Shown piece after piece: positions 23,704-31,657 of a DNA stretch of 49,165 bases (positions are counted from its first letter, which is position 1; each line of letters starts with the position of its first letter). Under the pieces are notes generated by a model, which worked only from the letters and a program-made list of their open reading frames with translations, was not told the DNA's origin and searched no databases. The stretch covers positions 1 to 49,165 of the forward strand of contig CAVCMG010000021.1 in assembly GCA_963603285.1 (NCBI GenBank). The letters run 5' to 3'. A program made the translations under genes and the position numbers. This stretch comes from UBA11957 sp963603285 (lineage in GTDB: Bacteria > Bacillota > Clostridia > Lachnospirales > Lachnospiraceae).

Positions 23704-25230
23704 TCAGGATTTCTTTTGGGTTTTATGGGCCTTTGCAGCCGTTTTATGTGCCTGGGCGGCGCGGCGTCTGGCCTTGCGCTTGCGGCGCTTGCGTCTCTGG
23801 ACGGCGCGGATGATCGAGCGCACCAGAATGATGATGTACAGGACGATCGCGATCGCCAGGATACCGGCCAGACCAAGCTGCCACGGGGTCAGATTGGTGA
23901 GCAGCTTACCGACGATACCGGAGGCCGCCACGGTCGTATCCGAAGTCTCTACAGTGGATTTGGCATGGGCGGATTTTAAAAGCCGCGGCATTTCCTGGGC
24001 AGACTGATAAGAAACCGAAGCCGGATCCGTCAGACTGGCAAACAGCGGACTGACGGGTGCGGTAAATGTGCCGACGGTCGTATCATGCCAGGTATAGGTA
24101 TGGGTGATATTCTGACCGTCTACGGTACCGGAGGCTGTGACATCCGACAGGGAAACCTCTGTTGGTACGGTGATCTCGTATTTGGTGGTATCTGCGCTGC
24201 TGGGCGTCAGATGATACAGCTGTGTCGGAAACAGCAGTGTATCGGCCCGGTCGGTCATATCCACCGGCAGGTTGGTGAAATTGTCAAAGCCATAATCCAG
24301 CATCGAGGCGGTGTCCTTGTAATACTGGGAGCCGTTTGTCCGCAGACTGACGCAGACCAGCGTCCGGTCATCCTTTGTCGCGTAGGTAACCAAGGTATTT
24401 AAGGCTGCCTGGGTAAATCCGGTCTTGCCGCCTACGGCGTATGGATAGTAGTAGCTTTCATTCTCCTTCAGCATCTTGTGGTGCTGGGTACAGTAGCGCT
24501 GTTCACCGGACATATTGGTGGTGCCGATCGTATGCTTTAAGGAACCAGTCACCTTGCGGAAGGTCGGATTCTTGAACGCGGCGGCAGCGATCAGGGCCAT
24601 ATCATGGGCGCTGGTCTTGTGCTCCTCGTTCGGCATACCGTTGCTGTTGACAAAATGTGTATTGGTGCAGCCAAGCTCCCTGGCCTTTTCGTTCATCATA
24701 TCGGCAAAGGCGGCTTCGGAACCGGCGATATGCTCGGCTACAGCGATGCAGACCTCGTTGGCGGAGGACAGCATCATCGCGTAGAGACAATCCTCCATCG
24801 TAAAGACCTCACCGACGCGCGCGCCGATACGGGAACAGTTCCAGGCAAGGCTGTTGATGGCGTTGTCGGAAAAGGTCACCTGCTCGTCGAGGGAGCAGTG
24901 CTCGATGGCGAGCATCGTGGTCATGATCTTGGTGATACTGGCCGGATACAGCGCCTCGTCCACATTTTTGGCGTACAGGACAGCGCCGGTGTTGACGTCC
25001 ATGACGATGGCGGATTTGGCGTAGACCTTGGGACCCTGAGGCCAGCCGTCGATCTTGTTGGAATCTACAGGTTTGGCATAATTGATCTCCATCTCGGTCG
25101 GCTCGGCCTGTTCGGTCTTATCCGTGGTGGCCGTGTTTGTCGTGGCGGTAGCGGATACGCTGACCGGAGCCAGAAGCGTTGTGGCCGTGAGAGCCAGTCC
25201 GAGAAGGAAACTGTATAGTCGTTTCTTCAT
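23704..25230 (-). CDS. D-alanyl-D-alanine carboxypeptidase (penicillin-binding protein 5/DacF type)
   Basis: This 508-residue secreted, membrane-anchored peptidase removes the terminal D-Ala from peptidoglycan stems. It has a signal peptide (residues 1-28, cleavage near SVSA-TA). The serine-enzyme motifs are SITK (Ser98, Lys101), SAN (156-158) and KTG (269-271). A C-terminal beta domain follows, then one membrane helix (about residues 440-462) and a very basic 45-residue tail (RRKRRKRKARRRAAQ). The canonical DacA anchor is an amphipathic helix, so a true helix plus poly-basic tail is notable. Start: ATG at 25230 with GAGGAG six bases upstream on the minus strand. Confidence 0.92.
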   Translation of the reverse strand: MKKRLYSFLLGLALTATTLLAPVSVSATATTNTATTDKTEQAEPTEMEINYAKPVDSNKIDGWPQGPKVYAKSAIVMDVNTGAVLYAKNVDEALYPASITKIMTTMLAIEHCSLDEQVTFSDNAINSLAWNCSRIGARVGEVFTMEDCLYAMMLSSANEVCIAVAEHIAGSEAAFADMMNEKARELGCTNTHFVNSNGMPNEEHKTSAHDMALIAAAAFKNPTFRKVTGSLKHTIGTTNMSGEQRYCTQHHKMLKENESYYYPYAVGGKTGFTQAALNTLVTYATKDDRTLVCVSLRTNGSQYYKDTASMLDYGFDNFTNLPVDMTDRADTLLFPTQLYHLTPSSADTTKYEITVPTEVSLSDVTASGTVDGQNITHTYTWHDTTVGTFTAPVSPLFASLTDPASVSYQSAQEMPRLLKSAHAKSTVETSDTTVAASGIVGKLLTNLTPWQLGLAGILAIAIVLYIIILVRSIIRAVQRRKRRKRKARRRAAQAHKTAAKAHKTQKKS

Positions 25231-25278
25231 TTGCATCTCCTCAAAAAGTAACATTGGCATTTAACCATAGTTGCATCC

Positions 25279-25307
25279 ATTATAATGTTTTTTTTCGTAT
25301 ATAGCAA
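25279..25307 (-). promoter_or_regulatory. Promoter of the carboxypeptidase gene
   Basis: On the minus strand TTGCTA (25302-25307) and consensus TATAAT (25279-25284) are spaced by 17 bases, about 50 bases before the start codon. Confidence 0.7.
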
Positions 25308-25379
25308 CCTCCGGGAGCAGATTCCGGCATTGTGCACGGAAAATACTGGAAAACAAGGGCTGAATTTGTCGGGAAAACC

Positions 25380-25408
25380 TTGACAAAGCCCGGGGTTGCG
25401 CTCATAAT
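25380..25408 (+). promoter_or_regulatory. ileS: Promoter of the ileS T-box transcript
   Basis: TTGACA (25380-25385) and CATAAT (25403-25408) with a 17-base spacer. Transcription would begin near 25415, just before Stem I of the T-box. Confidence 0.8.
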
Positions 25409-25419
25409 ACCATGTGAAA

Positions 25420-25660
25420 AAGCTAAGATGGAGACAGTAGATGTGTCAAAGCGATCCTGCAGAGAGCCGGAAAAGGTGGAAACCGGCGGATACAGACACA
25501 GTCGAAGATCACTCCGGAGCTTCCTTTCTGAAAGACCAGTAAGAGAGGACGGTTCTCTTCCGTTATCTGAGAGCGCGTATGTTGGTATGCAGTAACAGGT
25601 GGTTGCGATAAGTTTATTCAGCTTTCGTCCTTTTGCAGGGCGGAGGCTTTTTCTTTTCTA
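25420..25660 (+). promoter_or_regulatory. T-box riboswitch (isoleucine) upstream of ileS
   Basis: The leader folds as a T-box that senses uncharged tRNA-Ile. Stem I runs from AAGCT (25420-25424) to AGCTT (25518-25522), with GGAG/CTCC, GTGTC/GACAC and GCCGG/CCGGC pairings. The distal AGAGAGCCGG block is typical. The specifier loop GAAG-AUC-AC gives the Ile codon AUC at 25508-25510. The T-box bulge sequence is AACAGGTGGTTGCGA (25594-25608). The terminator is GCTTTCGTCC (25621-25630) with GGGCGGAGGC (25638-25647), ten pairs including wobbles, followed by T5CT4. Uncharged tRNA-Ile should stabilise the antiterminator and switch on ileS. Confidence 0.9.
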
Positions 25661-25713
25661 TACAGAAACAACGCGTTTTATCATGGAAACACAGCAATAC
25701 AGGAGGTATCAGG

Positions 25714-28700
25714 ATGTATCAGAAAGTATCTACAGACCTCAACTTTGTCCAGAGAGAAAAGGAAGTTGAGAAGTTCTGGAAAGACAAAGACATTTTCAAG
25801 AAGAGCATGGAAAACCGTAAGGAAGGCGAAACCTACACCTTCTATGACGGACCGCCGACAGCCAACGGCAAGCCGCACATCGGTCACGTACTGACCCGTG
25901 TTATCAAGGACATGATCCCACGTTACCGTACCATGAAGGGTTACATGGTGCCGCGTAAAGCCGGATGGGATACCCACGGACTGCCGGTAGAGCTGGAGGT
26001 AGAGAAGCTTCTGGGTCTGGATGGCAAGGAGCAGATCGAACAGTACGGTCTGGATCCGTTCATCACCAAATGTAAGGAATCCGTATGGAAATACAAGGGT
26101 ATGTGGGAGGATTTTTCCGGCACCGTTGGTTTCTGGGCCGATATGGACAATCCGTACGTTACCTATGACGACAACTTTATCGAGTCCGAGTGGTGGGCTT
26201 TAAAGGAGATCTGGAACAAGGGTCTTCTGTACAAGGGCTTCAAGATCGTGCCGTACTGCCCGCGCTGTGGTACGCCGCTGTCTTCCCACGAGGTTGCCCA
26301 GGGCTACAAGCTGGTCAAGGAGCGTTCCGCTGTTGTCCGCTTTAAAGTGAAAGGTGAGGACGCTTATTTCCTCGCATGGACGACAACACCGTGGACTCTG
26401 CCGAGCAATACCGCACTCTGCGTAAACCCGGAGGAGACATATATTAAGGTAAAAGCAGCTGACGGCTACACCTATTATCTGGCAGAAGCCCTGGCTGACA
26501 AGGTACTCGGCAAGCTGGCCGAAGAGGGCGAAAAGGCTTACGAAGTACTCGAAACTTACAAAGGTAAAGACCTTGAATACAAAGAATACGAGCCGCTGTA
26601 TGCCGTAGCCGGTGAGCTGGCTGAAAAGCAGCACAAGAAAGCCCATTTCGTAACCTGCGACAGCTACGTTACCATGACCGATGGTACAGGTATCGTACAC
26701 ATCGCTCCGGCCTTTGGTGAGGACGACTCCCGTGTGGGTCGTGACTACAATCTGCCGTTTATCCAGCTGGTTGACGCCAAGGGTAATATGACAGACAACA
26801 CACCGTACGGCGGCGTTTTCGTAAAGAAAGCCGATCCGATGGTACTGACAGACCTTGACAAAGAGGGCAAACTGTTTGATGCACCGAAATTTGAGCATGA
26901 TTATCCGCACTGCTGGAGATGTGATACACCGCTGATCTACTATGCGCGTGAATCCTGGTTCATCAAGATGACCGCTGTAAAGGATGATCTGGTAAGAAAC
27001 AACAATACCGTCAACTGGATTCCGGAATCCATCGGTAAAGGTCGTTTTGGTGACTGGCTCGAGAATATCCAGGACTGGGGTATTTCCCGTAACCGTTACT
27101 GGGGAACTCCGCTGAACGTATGGGAGTGCGAAGGCTGCGGCCATATGGAATCCATCGGCAGCCGTGCCGAGCTGGCCGAAAGAAGCGGCAACCCGGACGA
27201 TGCGAAGGTCGAGCTGCACAGACCATATATTGACAAGGTGACCTTCACCTGCCCGCACTGCGGCAAGACAATGAAGAGAGTACCGGAGGTTATCGACTGC
27301 TGGTTCGATTCCGGTGCGATGCCGTTTGCACAGCATCATTATCCGTTTGAGAATAAAGAGCTGTTTGAGAAGCAGTTCCCGGCACAGTTTATCTCCGAGG
27401 CCGTTGACCAGACCCGTGGATGGTTCTACTCCCTGATGGCAGAATCCACCCTGCTGTTCAACAAAGCACCGTACCAGAACGTTATCGTTCTCGGCCACGT
27501 ACAGGATGAGAACGGCCAGAAGATGAGTAAGTCCAAGGGTAACGCTGTCGATCCGTTCGATGCACTGAATACCTACGGCGCCGATGCGATCCGCTGGTAC
27601 TTCTATATCAACAGTGCACCGTGGCTGCCGAACCGTTTCCATGGCAAGGCCGTTATGGAAGGCCAGAGAAAATTCATGGGTACCCTGTGGAATACTTACG
27701 CCTTCTTTGTTCTGTATGCAAACATTGACAATTTTGATGCTTCACAGTACACCCTGGAGTATGATAAACTGAGCGTAATGGATAAATGGCTGTTATCCAG
27801 ATTAAATACCGTTGTCCGCGAGACAGACAACAATCTTGCCAACTACCGCATCCCGGAAGCTGCCAAAGCACTGCAGTCCTTCGTGGATGAGATGAGTAAC
27901 TGGTATGTCCGCCGTTCCCGTGAGCGTTTCTGGGCAAAAGGCATGGAGCAGGATAAGATCAATGCTTACATGACACTGTACACCGCTCTGGTAACGATCT
28001 GTAAGGCAGCAGCACCGATGATCCCGTTCATGACTGAGGAGATCTACCAGAATCTGGTATGCTCCATCGACAAGAACGCACCGGAAAGTATCCATCTGTG
28101 CGACTATCCGACCGTAAACGAGGCATGGATCAACACAGAGCTGGAGAAAAACATGGATGAGCTGTTAAAGGTCGTTGTTATGGGCCGTGCAGCCAGAAAT
28201 ACCGCCAATATCAAGAACCGTCAGCCGATCGGCAAGATGTACGTCAAAGCACCGTACGCACTGGACGAGTTCTTCAAGGCGATCATAGAGGATGAGCTGA
28301 ATATTAAAGAAGTCGTTTTCACCGATGACGTTGAGAATTTTGTTACCTACAGCTTCAAGCCGCAGTTAAAGACCGTTGGTCCGAAATTCGGCAAGCTGCT
28401 CGGTAAGATCCGCCCGGCACTGGCCGGTCTTGACGGCCAGAAGGCGATGACCGAGATTAAGGAAAACGGCAAGCTTACCCTGGATCTGGGGGATGAGAAG
28501 ATTGAACTGCTCGAGGAAGATCTGCTGATCGACATGGCACAGATGGAGGGCTATGTATCCGAAGGTGACAATACTGTGACTGTAGTACTGGATACGAACC
28601 TGACACCGGAGCTGATCGAAGAGGGCTTTGTCCGTGAGGTGATCAGCAAGATCCAGACGATGCGTAAAGAGGCTGGCTTTGAAGTAATGGACAAGATCCG

Positions 28701-28869
28701 CATCTCTGTTGCAGGCAACGATAAGATCAAAGAGCTGGTAAAAGCACACCAGGAGGAGATCCAGAATGAGGTTATGGCCGACGAGACACAGTACGATACA
28801 CTGTCCGGCTATGAGAAGGAATGGAAGATCAATTCCGAAAATGTGACACTGGCTGTTGAAAAACTGTGA
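25714..28869 (+). CDS. ileS: Isoleucyl-tRNA synthetase (type 2-like)
   Basis: This 1051-residue class I synthetase charges tRNA-Ile. The HIGH motif is in PPTANGKPHIGHVLTR, the editing CP1 domain lies around residues 200-400 (WTTTPWTLPSN), and KMSKS is in GQKMSKSKGNAVDPF. C4-type zinc sites are GCGHMES and CPHCGKTM within the catalytic insertion, with CPRCGTP near residue 185. At over 1000 residues, with the phrase RKAGWDTHGLPVELEVEK, it fits the eukaryote-like type 2 IleRS, not the roughly 920-residue type of B. subtilis. Type 2 enzymes are generally less sensitive to mupirocin (family knowledge). The SD GGAGG precedes ATG 25714. Expression is controlled by the upstream T-box. Confidence 0.95.
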   Translation: MYQKVSTDLNFVQREKEVEKFWKDKDIFKKSMENRKEGETYTFYDGPPTANGKPHIGHVLTRVIKDMIPRYRTMKGYMVPRKAGWDTHGLPVELEVEKLLGLDGKEQIEQYGLDPFITKCKESVWKYKGMWEDFSGTVGFWADMDNPYVTYDDNFIESEWWALKEIWNKGLLYKGFKIVPYCPRCGTPLSSHEVAQGYKLVKERSAVVRFKVKGEDAYFLAWTTTPWTLPSNTALCVNPEETYIKVKAADGYTYYLAEALADKVLGKLAEEGEKAYEVLETYKGKDLEYKEYEPLYAVAGELAEKQHKKAHFVTCDSYVTMTDGTGIVHIAPAFGEDDSRVGRDYNLPFIQLVDAKGNMTDNTPYGGVFVKKADPMVLTDLDKEGKLFDAPKFEHDYPHCWRCDTPLIYYARESWFIKMTAVKDDLVRNNNTVNWIPESIGKGRFGDWLENIQDWGISRNRYWGTPLNVWECEGCGHMESIGSRAELAERSGNPDDAKVELHRPYIDKVTFTCPHCGKTMKRVPEVIDCWFDSGAMPFAQHHYPFENKELFEKQFPAQFISEAVDQTRGWFYSLMAESTLLFNKAPYQNVIVLGHVQDENGQKMSKSKGNAVDPFDALNTYGADAIRWYFYINSAPWLPNRFHGKAVMEGQRKFMGTLWNTYAFFVLYANIDNFDASQYTLEYDKLSVMDKWLLSRLNTVVRETDNNLANYRIPEAAKALQSFVDEMSNWYVRRSRERFWAKGMEQDKINAYMTLYTALVTICKAAAPMIPFMTEEIYQNLVCSIDKNAPESIHLCDYPTVNEAWINTELEKNMDELLKVVVMGRAARNTANIKNRQPIGKMYVKAPYALDEFFKAIIEDELNIKEVVFTDDVENFVTYSFKPQLKTVGPKFGKLLGKIRPALAGLDGQKAMTEIKENGKLTLDLGDEKIELLEEDLLIDMAQMEGYVSEGDNTVTVVLDTNLTPELIEEGFVREVISKIQTMRKEAGFEVMDKIRISVAGNDKIKELVKAHQEEIQNEVMADETQYDTLSGYEKEWKINSENVTLAVEKL

Positions 28870-28890
28870 TAAAGAGGAGGAATGTGCAAC

Positions 28891-31362
28891 ATGTCAAACT
28901 ATCCGCAGTTTGAAAAGGAAACATTCAAAAAGAACGTAAAAGATAATGTAAAGTCTCTTTACAGAAAGACGATCAAAGAAGCAACACCGCAGCAGGTATA
29001 CCAGGCTGTATGCTACACTGTAAAGGACGCCGTCATCGACGACTGGCTGGCGTCTCAGGATGCTTTTGAAAAGCAGGATCCGAAGATCGTGTACTATATG
29101 TCCATGGAGTTTCTGATGGGCCGTGCCCTGGGCAACAACCTGATCAACCTCTGTGCGTATGATGAAGTAAAGGAAGCCCTGGATGAGCTGGGCTTTGACC
29201 TGAACCTGATCGAGGATCAGGAGCCGGATGCGGCTCTTGGTAACGGTGGTCTGGGGCGTCTGGCCGCATGCTTCCTTGATTCTCTGGCAACGCTTGGCTA
29301 CTGCGCTTACGGCTGCGGTATCCGTTACAAATACGGTATGTTCAAGCAGGAGATCCAGGACGGTTATCAGGTCGAAGTACCGGATAACTGGTTAAAGGAT
29401 GGCAATCCGTTTGAGCTGCGCCGCCCGGAATATGCCAAAGAGGTCAAATTCGGCGGCTATGTCCGTGTGGACTATGACCCGGTAACAAAGCGCAACCATT
29501 ATATCCAGGACGGTTACCAGTCCGTTATGGCGATCCCGTACGATATGCCGATCATCGGCTACAACAACCATGTCGTAGATACGCTTCGTATCTGGGATGC
29601 CCAGGCAATTAACGACTTTGAGTTAAGCTCCTTTGATAAGGGTGAATACAGAAAAGCCGTAGAGCAGGAGAATCTGGCCAAGAATATCGTTGAGGTACTG
29701 TACCCGAACGATAATCATTATGCCGGTAAAGAGCTGCGTCTGAAACAGCAGTACTTCTTTATTTCCGCCAGCGTACAGACAGCGATCGAGAAATTCAAGG
29801 AGAAACACAGCGACATCCACGACCTGCCGAAGAAGGTAACGTTCCAGATGAACGATACCCATCCGACCGTAGCCGTGGCCGAGCTGATGCGTATCCTTGT
29901 CGATGAGGAAGGTCTGGAATGGGAGGATGCATGGGATATCACAACCCATACCTGTGCCTACACCAACCATACCATCATGGCCGAGGCTCTGGAGAAATGG
30001 CCGATTGAGCTGTTCTCCCGTCTGCTTCCGCGTATCTACCAGATCGTAGAGGAGATCAACAGAAGATTCCTGATCGAGATCCAGAACAGATATCCGGGTG
30101 ACCAGAACAAGATCGCCAAGATGGCAATTATCTACGACGGTCAGGTCAAGATGGCACATCTGGCTATCGTCGGCGGTTATTCTGTCAACGGTGTAGCCCG
30201 TCTGCACACGGAGATTCTGGAGAAACAGGAGCTGAAGGACTTCTACGAGATGATGCCGGAGAAGTTTAACAACAAGACCAACGGTATTACCCAGAGACGT
30301 TTCTTAAAGCATGGTAATCCGCTGCTGGCTGACTGGATCACGGAGCATATCGGCGACGAGTGGATCACGGATCTGCCAAAGATCGACAAGCTTTCCCTGT
30401 ATGTGGACGATCCGAAGGCCCAGCAGGAATTTATGAATATCAAATACCAGAACAAGCTGCGTCTGGCCAAATATATCAAGGAGCACAACGGTATCGACGT
30501 TGATCCGCACTCCATTTTTGACGTACAGGTAAAACGTCTGCATGAGTACAAGAGACAGCTGTTGAACATCCTGCACGTTATGTATCTGTACAACGAGATC
30601 AAGGATCATCCGGAGAAGGATTTCTATCCGAGAACCTTTATCTTCGGTGCAAAGGCCGCTGCAGGTTACCGCACAGCCAAGCTGACCATCAAGCTGATCA
30701 ATACCGTAGCTGATGTTATCAATAACGATGCGTCCATCAACGGCAAGATCAAGGTTGTCTTTATTGAGAACTACCGTGTCAGCAACGCAGAGCTGATCTT
30801 TGCCGCTGCCGATGTATCCGAGCAGATCTCCACAGCAAGTAAAGAGGCTTCCGGTACAGGTAACATGAAGTTCATGTTAAATGGTGCGCCGACTTTGGGA
30901 ACCATGGACGGTGCCAATGTAGAGATCGTGGAAGAGGTTGGTGAGGAGAATGCCTTTATCTTCGGTCTGTCTGCACAGGAGGTTATCAACTTCGAAAATA
31001 ACGGTGGTTATGATCCGCATTACTATTTCAATACAGATCAGGATATCCGCCGCGTGCTGATGAGCCTGATCAATGGTACATTCCATCATACGGAGATGTT
31101 CAGAGATCTGTATGATTCTCTGCTGACTGATAAGTTTGGTAAGGCAGACCGGTACTTCATTCTGGCTGACTTCAAGTCTTATGCGGCTGCACAGCAGAGA
31201 GTGGAGGAGGCTTACCGGGATGAGAAGAGATGGGCACGGATGGCTATGCTGAATGTGGCTAAGTCGGGTAAATTTACTTCTGACCGTACGATCCAGCAGT
31301 ATGTTGACGAGATCTGGAAGCTTGACCGGGTGAAGGTGGAGCCGACGGAGAGTAATTTCTAA
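28891..31362 (+). CDS. glgP: Glycogen/alpha-glucan phosphorylase
   Basis: This 823-residue GT35 phosphorylase releases glucose-1-phosphate from alpha-1,4-glucans. The sequence matches the family throughout: VYYMSMEFLMGRALGNNL, DAALGNGGLGRLAACFLDSLATLGY, NDTHPTVAVAELMRIL, VQVKRLHEYKRQLLN, and the PLP site EASGTGNMKFMLNGAPTLGTMDGANVE. The ATG at 28891 is preferred: AGGAGG (28875-28880) is ten bases before it, but only one base before the alternative ATG at 28882. The gene lies 21 bases after ileS, so it may be read from the same transcript and thereby the T-box, although its own promoter is not excluded. A very long terminator hairpin follows. Confidence 0.95.
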   Translation: MSNYPQFEKETFKKNVKDNVKSLYRKTIKEATPQQVYQAVCYTVKDAVIDDWLASQDAFEKQDPKIVYYMSMEFLMGRALGNNLINLCAYDEVKEALDELGFDLNLIEDQEPDAALGNGGLGRLAACFLDSLATLGYCAYGCGIRYKYGMFKQEIQDGYQVEVPDNWLKDGNPFELRRPEYAKEVKFGGYVRVDYDPVTKRNHYIQDGYQSVMAIPYDMPIIGYNNHVVDTLRIWDAQAINDFELSSFDKGEYRKAVEQENLAKNIVEVLYPNDNHYAGKELRLKQQYFFISASVQTAIEKFKEKHSDIHDLPKKVTFQMNDTHPTVAVAELMRILVDEEGLEWEDAWDITTHTCAYTNHTIMAEALEKWPIELFSRLLPRIYQIVEEINRRFLIEIQNRYPGDQNKIAKMAIIYDGQVKMAHLAIVGGYSVNGVARLHTEILEKQELKDFYEMMPEKFNNKTNGITQRRFLKHGNPLLADWITEHIGDEWITDLPKIDKLSLYVDDPKAQQEFMNIKYQNKLRLAKYIKEHNGIDVDPHSIFDVQVKRLHEYKRQLLNILHVMYLYNEIKDHPEKDFYPRTFIFGAKAAAGYRTAKLTIKLINTVADVINNDASINGKIKVVFIENYRVSNAELIFAAADVSEQISTASKEASGTGNMKFMLNGAPTLGTMDGANVEIVEEVGEENAFIFGLSAQEVINFENNGGYDPHYYFNTDQDIRRVLMSLINGTFHHTEMFRDLYDSLLTDKFGKADRYFILADFKSYAAAQQRVEEAYRDEKRWARMAMLNVAKSGKFTSDRTIQQYVDEIWKLDRVKVEPTESNF

Positions 31363-31380
31363 TTGTCTGATTGACGGACG

Positions 31381-31473
31381 AAAGAAGGGGCAGTATATGT
31401 TCACACTGAAAACGCAAGGCGTTTTTAAGCGTTTTCAGCGTGAACATATACTGTCCCTTCTTTCTGTTTTTTC
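31381..31473 (+). terminator. Terminator with an exceptionally long stem after glgP
   Basis: A 35-base arm (31381-31415, begins AAAGAAGGGGCAG) pairs with 31429-31463 with two non-Watson-Crick positions. The 13-base loop holds a further small AACGC/GCGTT pairing. A T-rich tail (TTTCTGTTTTTT) completes a rho-independent terminator. Between it and the promoter at 31565 the DNA is G-rich and has no recognisable feature. Confidence 0.88.
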
Positions 31474-31564
31474 GCAGGAATTTAGAATGTACGAGGGGGA
31501 CGGCTGCACGTTCATCCCGGGGTGGGGGCGCTGGGGGTGTGAGGGACGGGAGGTGGTGGTGGAA

Positions 31565-31593
31565 TTGACAAGGTGGTGGCAGTGTGCTAAACT
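31565..31593 (+). promoter_or_regulatory. Promoter of the TPR-ATPase gene
   Basis: TTGACA (31565-31570) and TAAACT (31588-31593), 17-base spacer, about 65 bases before the TTG start. Confidence 0.7.
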
Positions 31594-31657
31594 GTTTTTT
31601 GATTATAATTGCTTGCAGTATGTACAGTAGTACATGGAAAATATTGAGGTGAGTACA

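Noticed and set aside
26200..27642. 480-codon open frame on the minus strand inside ileS
   Set aside because: Long antisense frames are common opposite synthetase genes. It has no start context and no recognisable domain, while the plus strand is certain.
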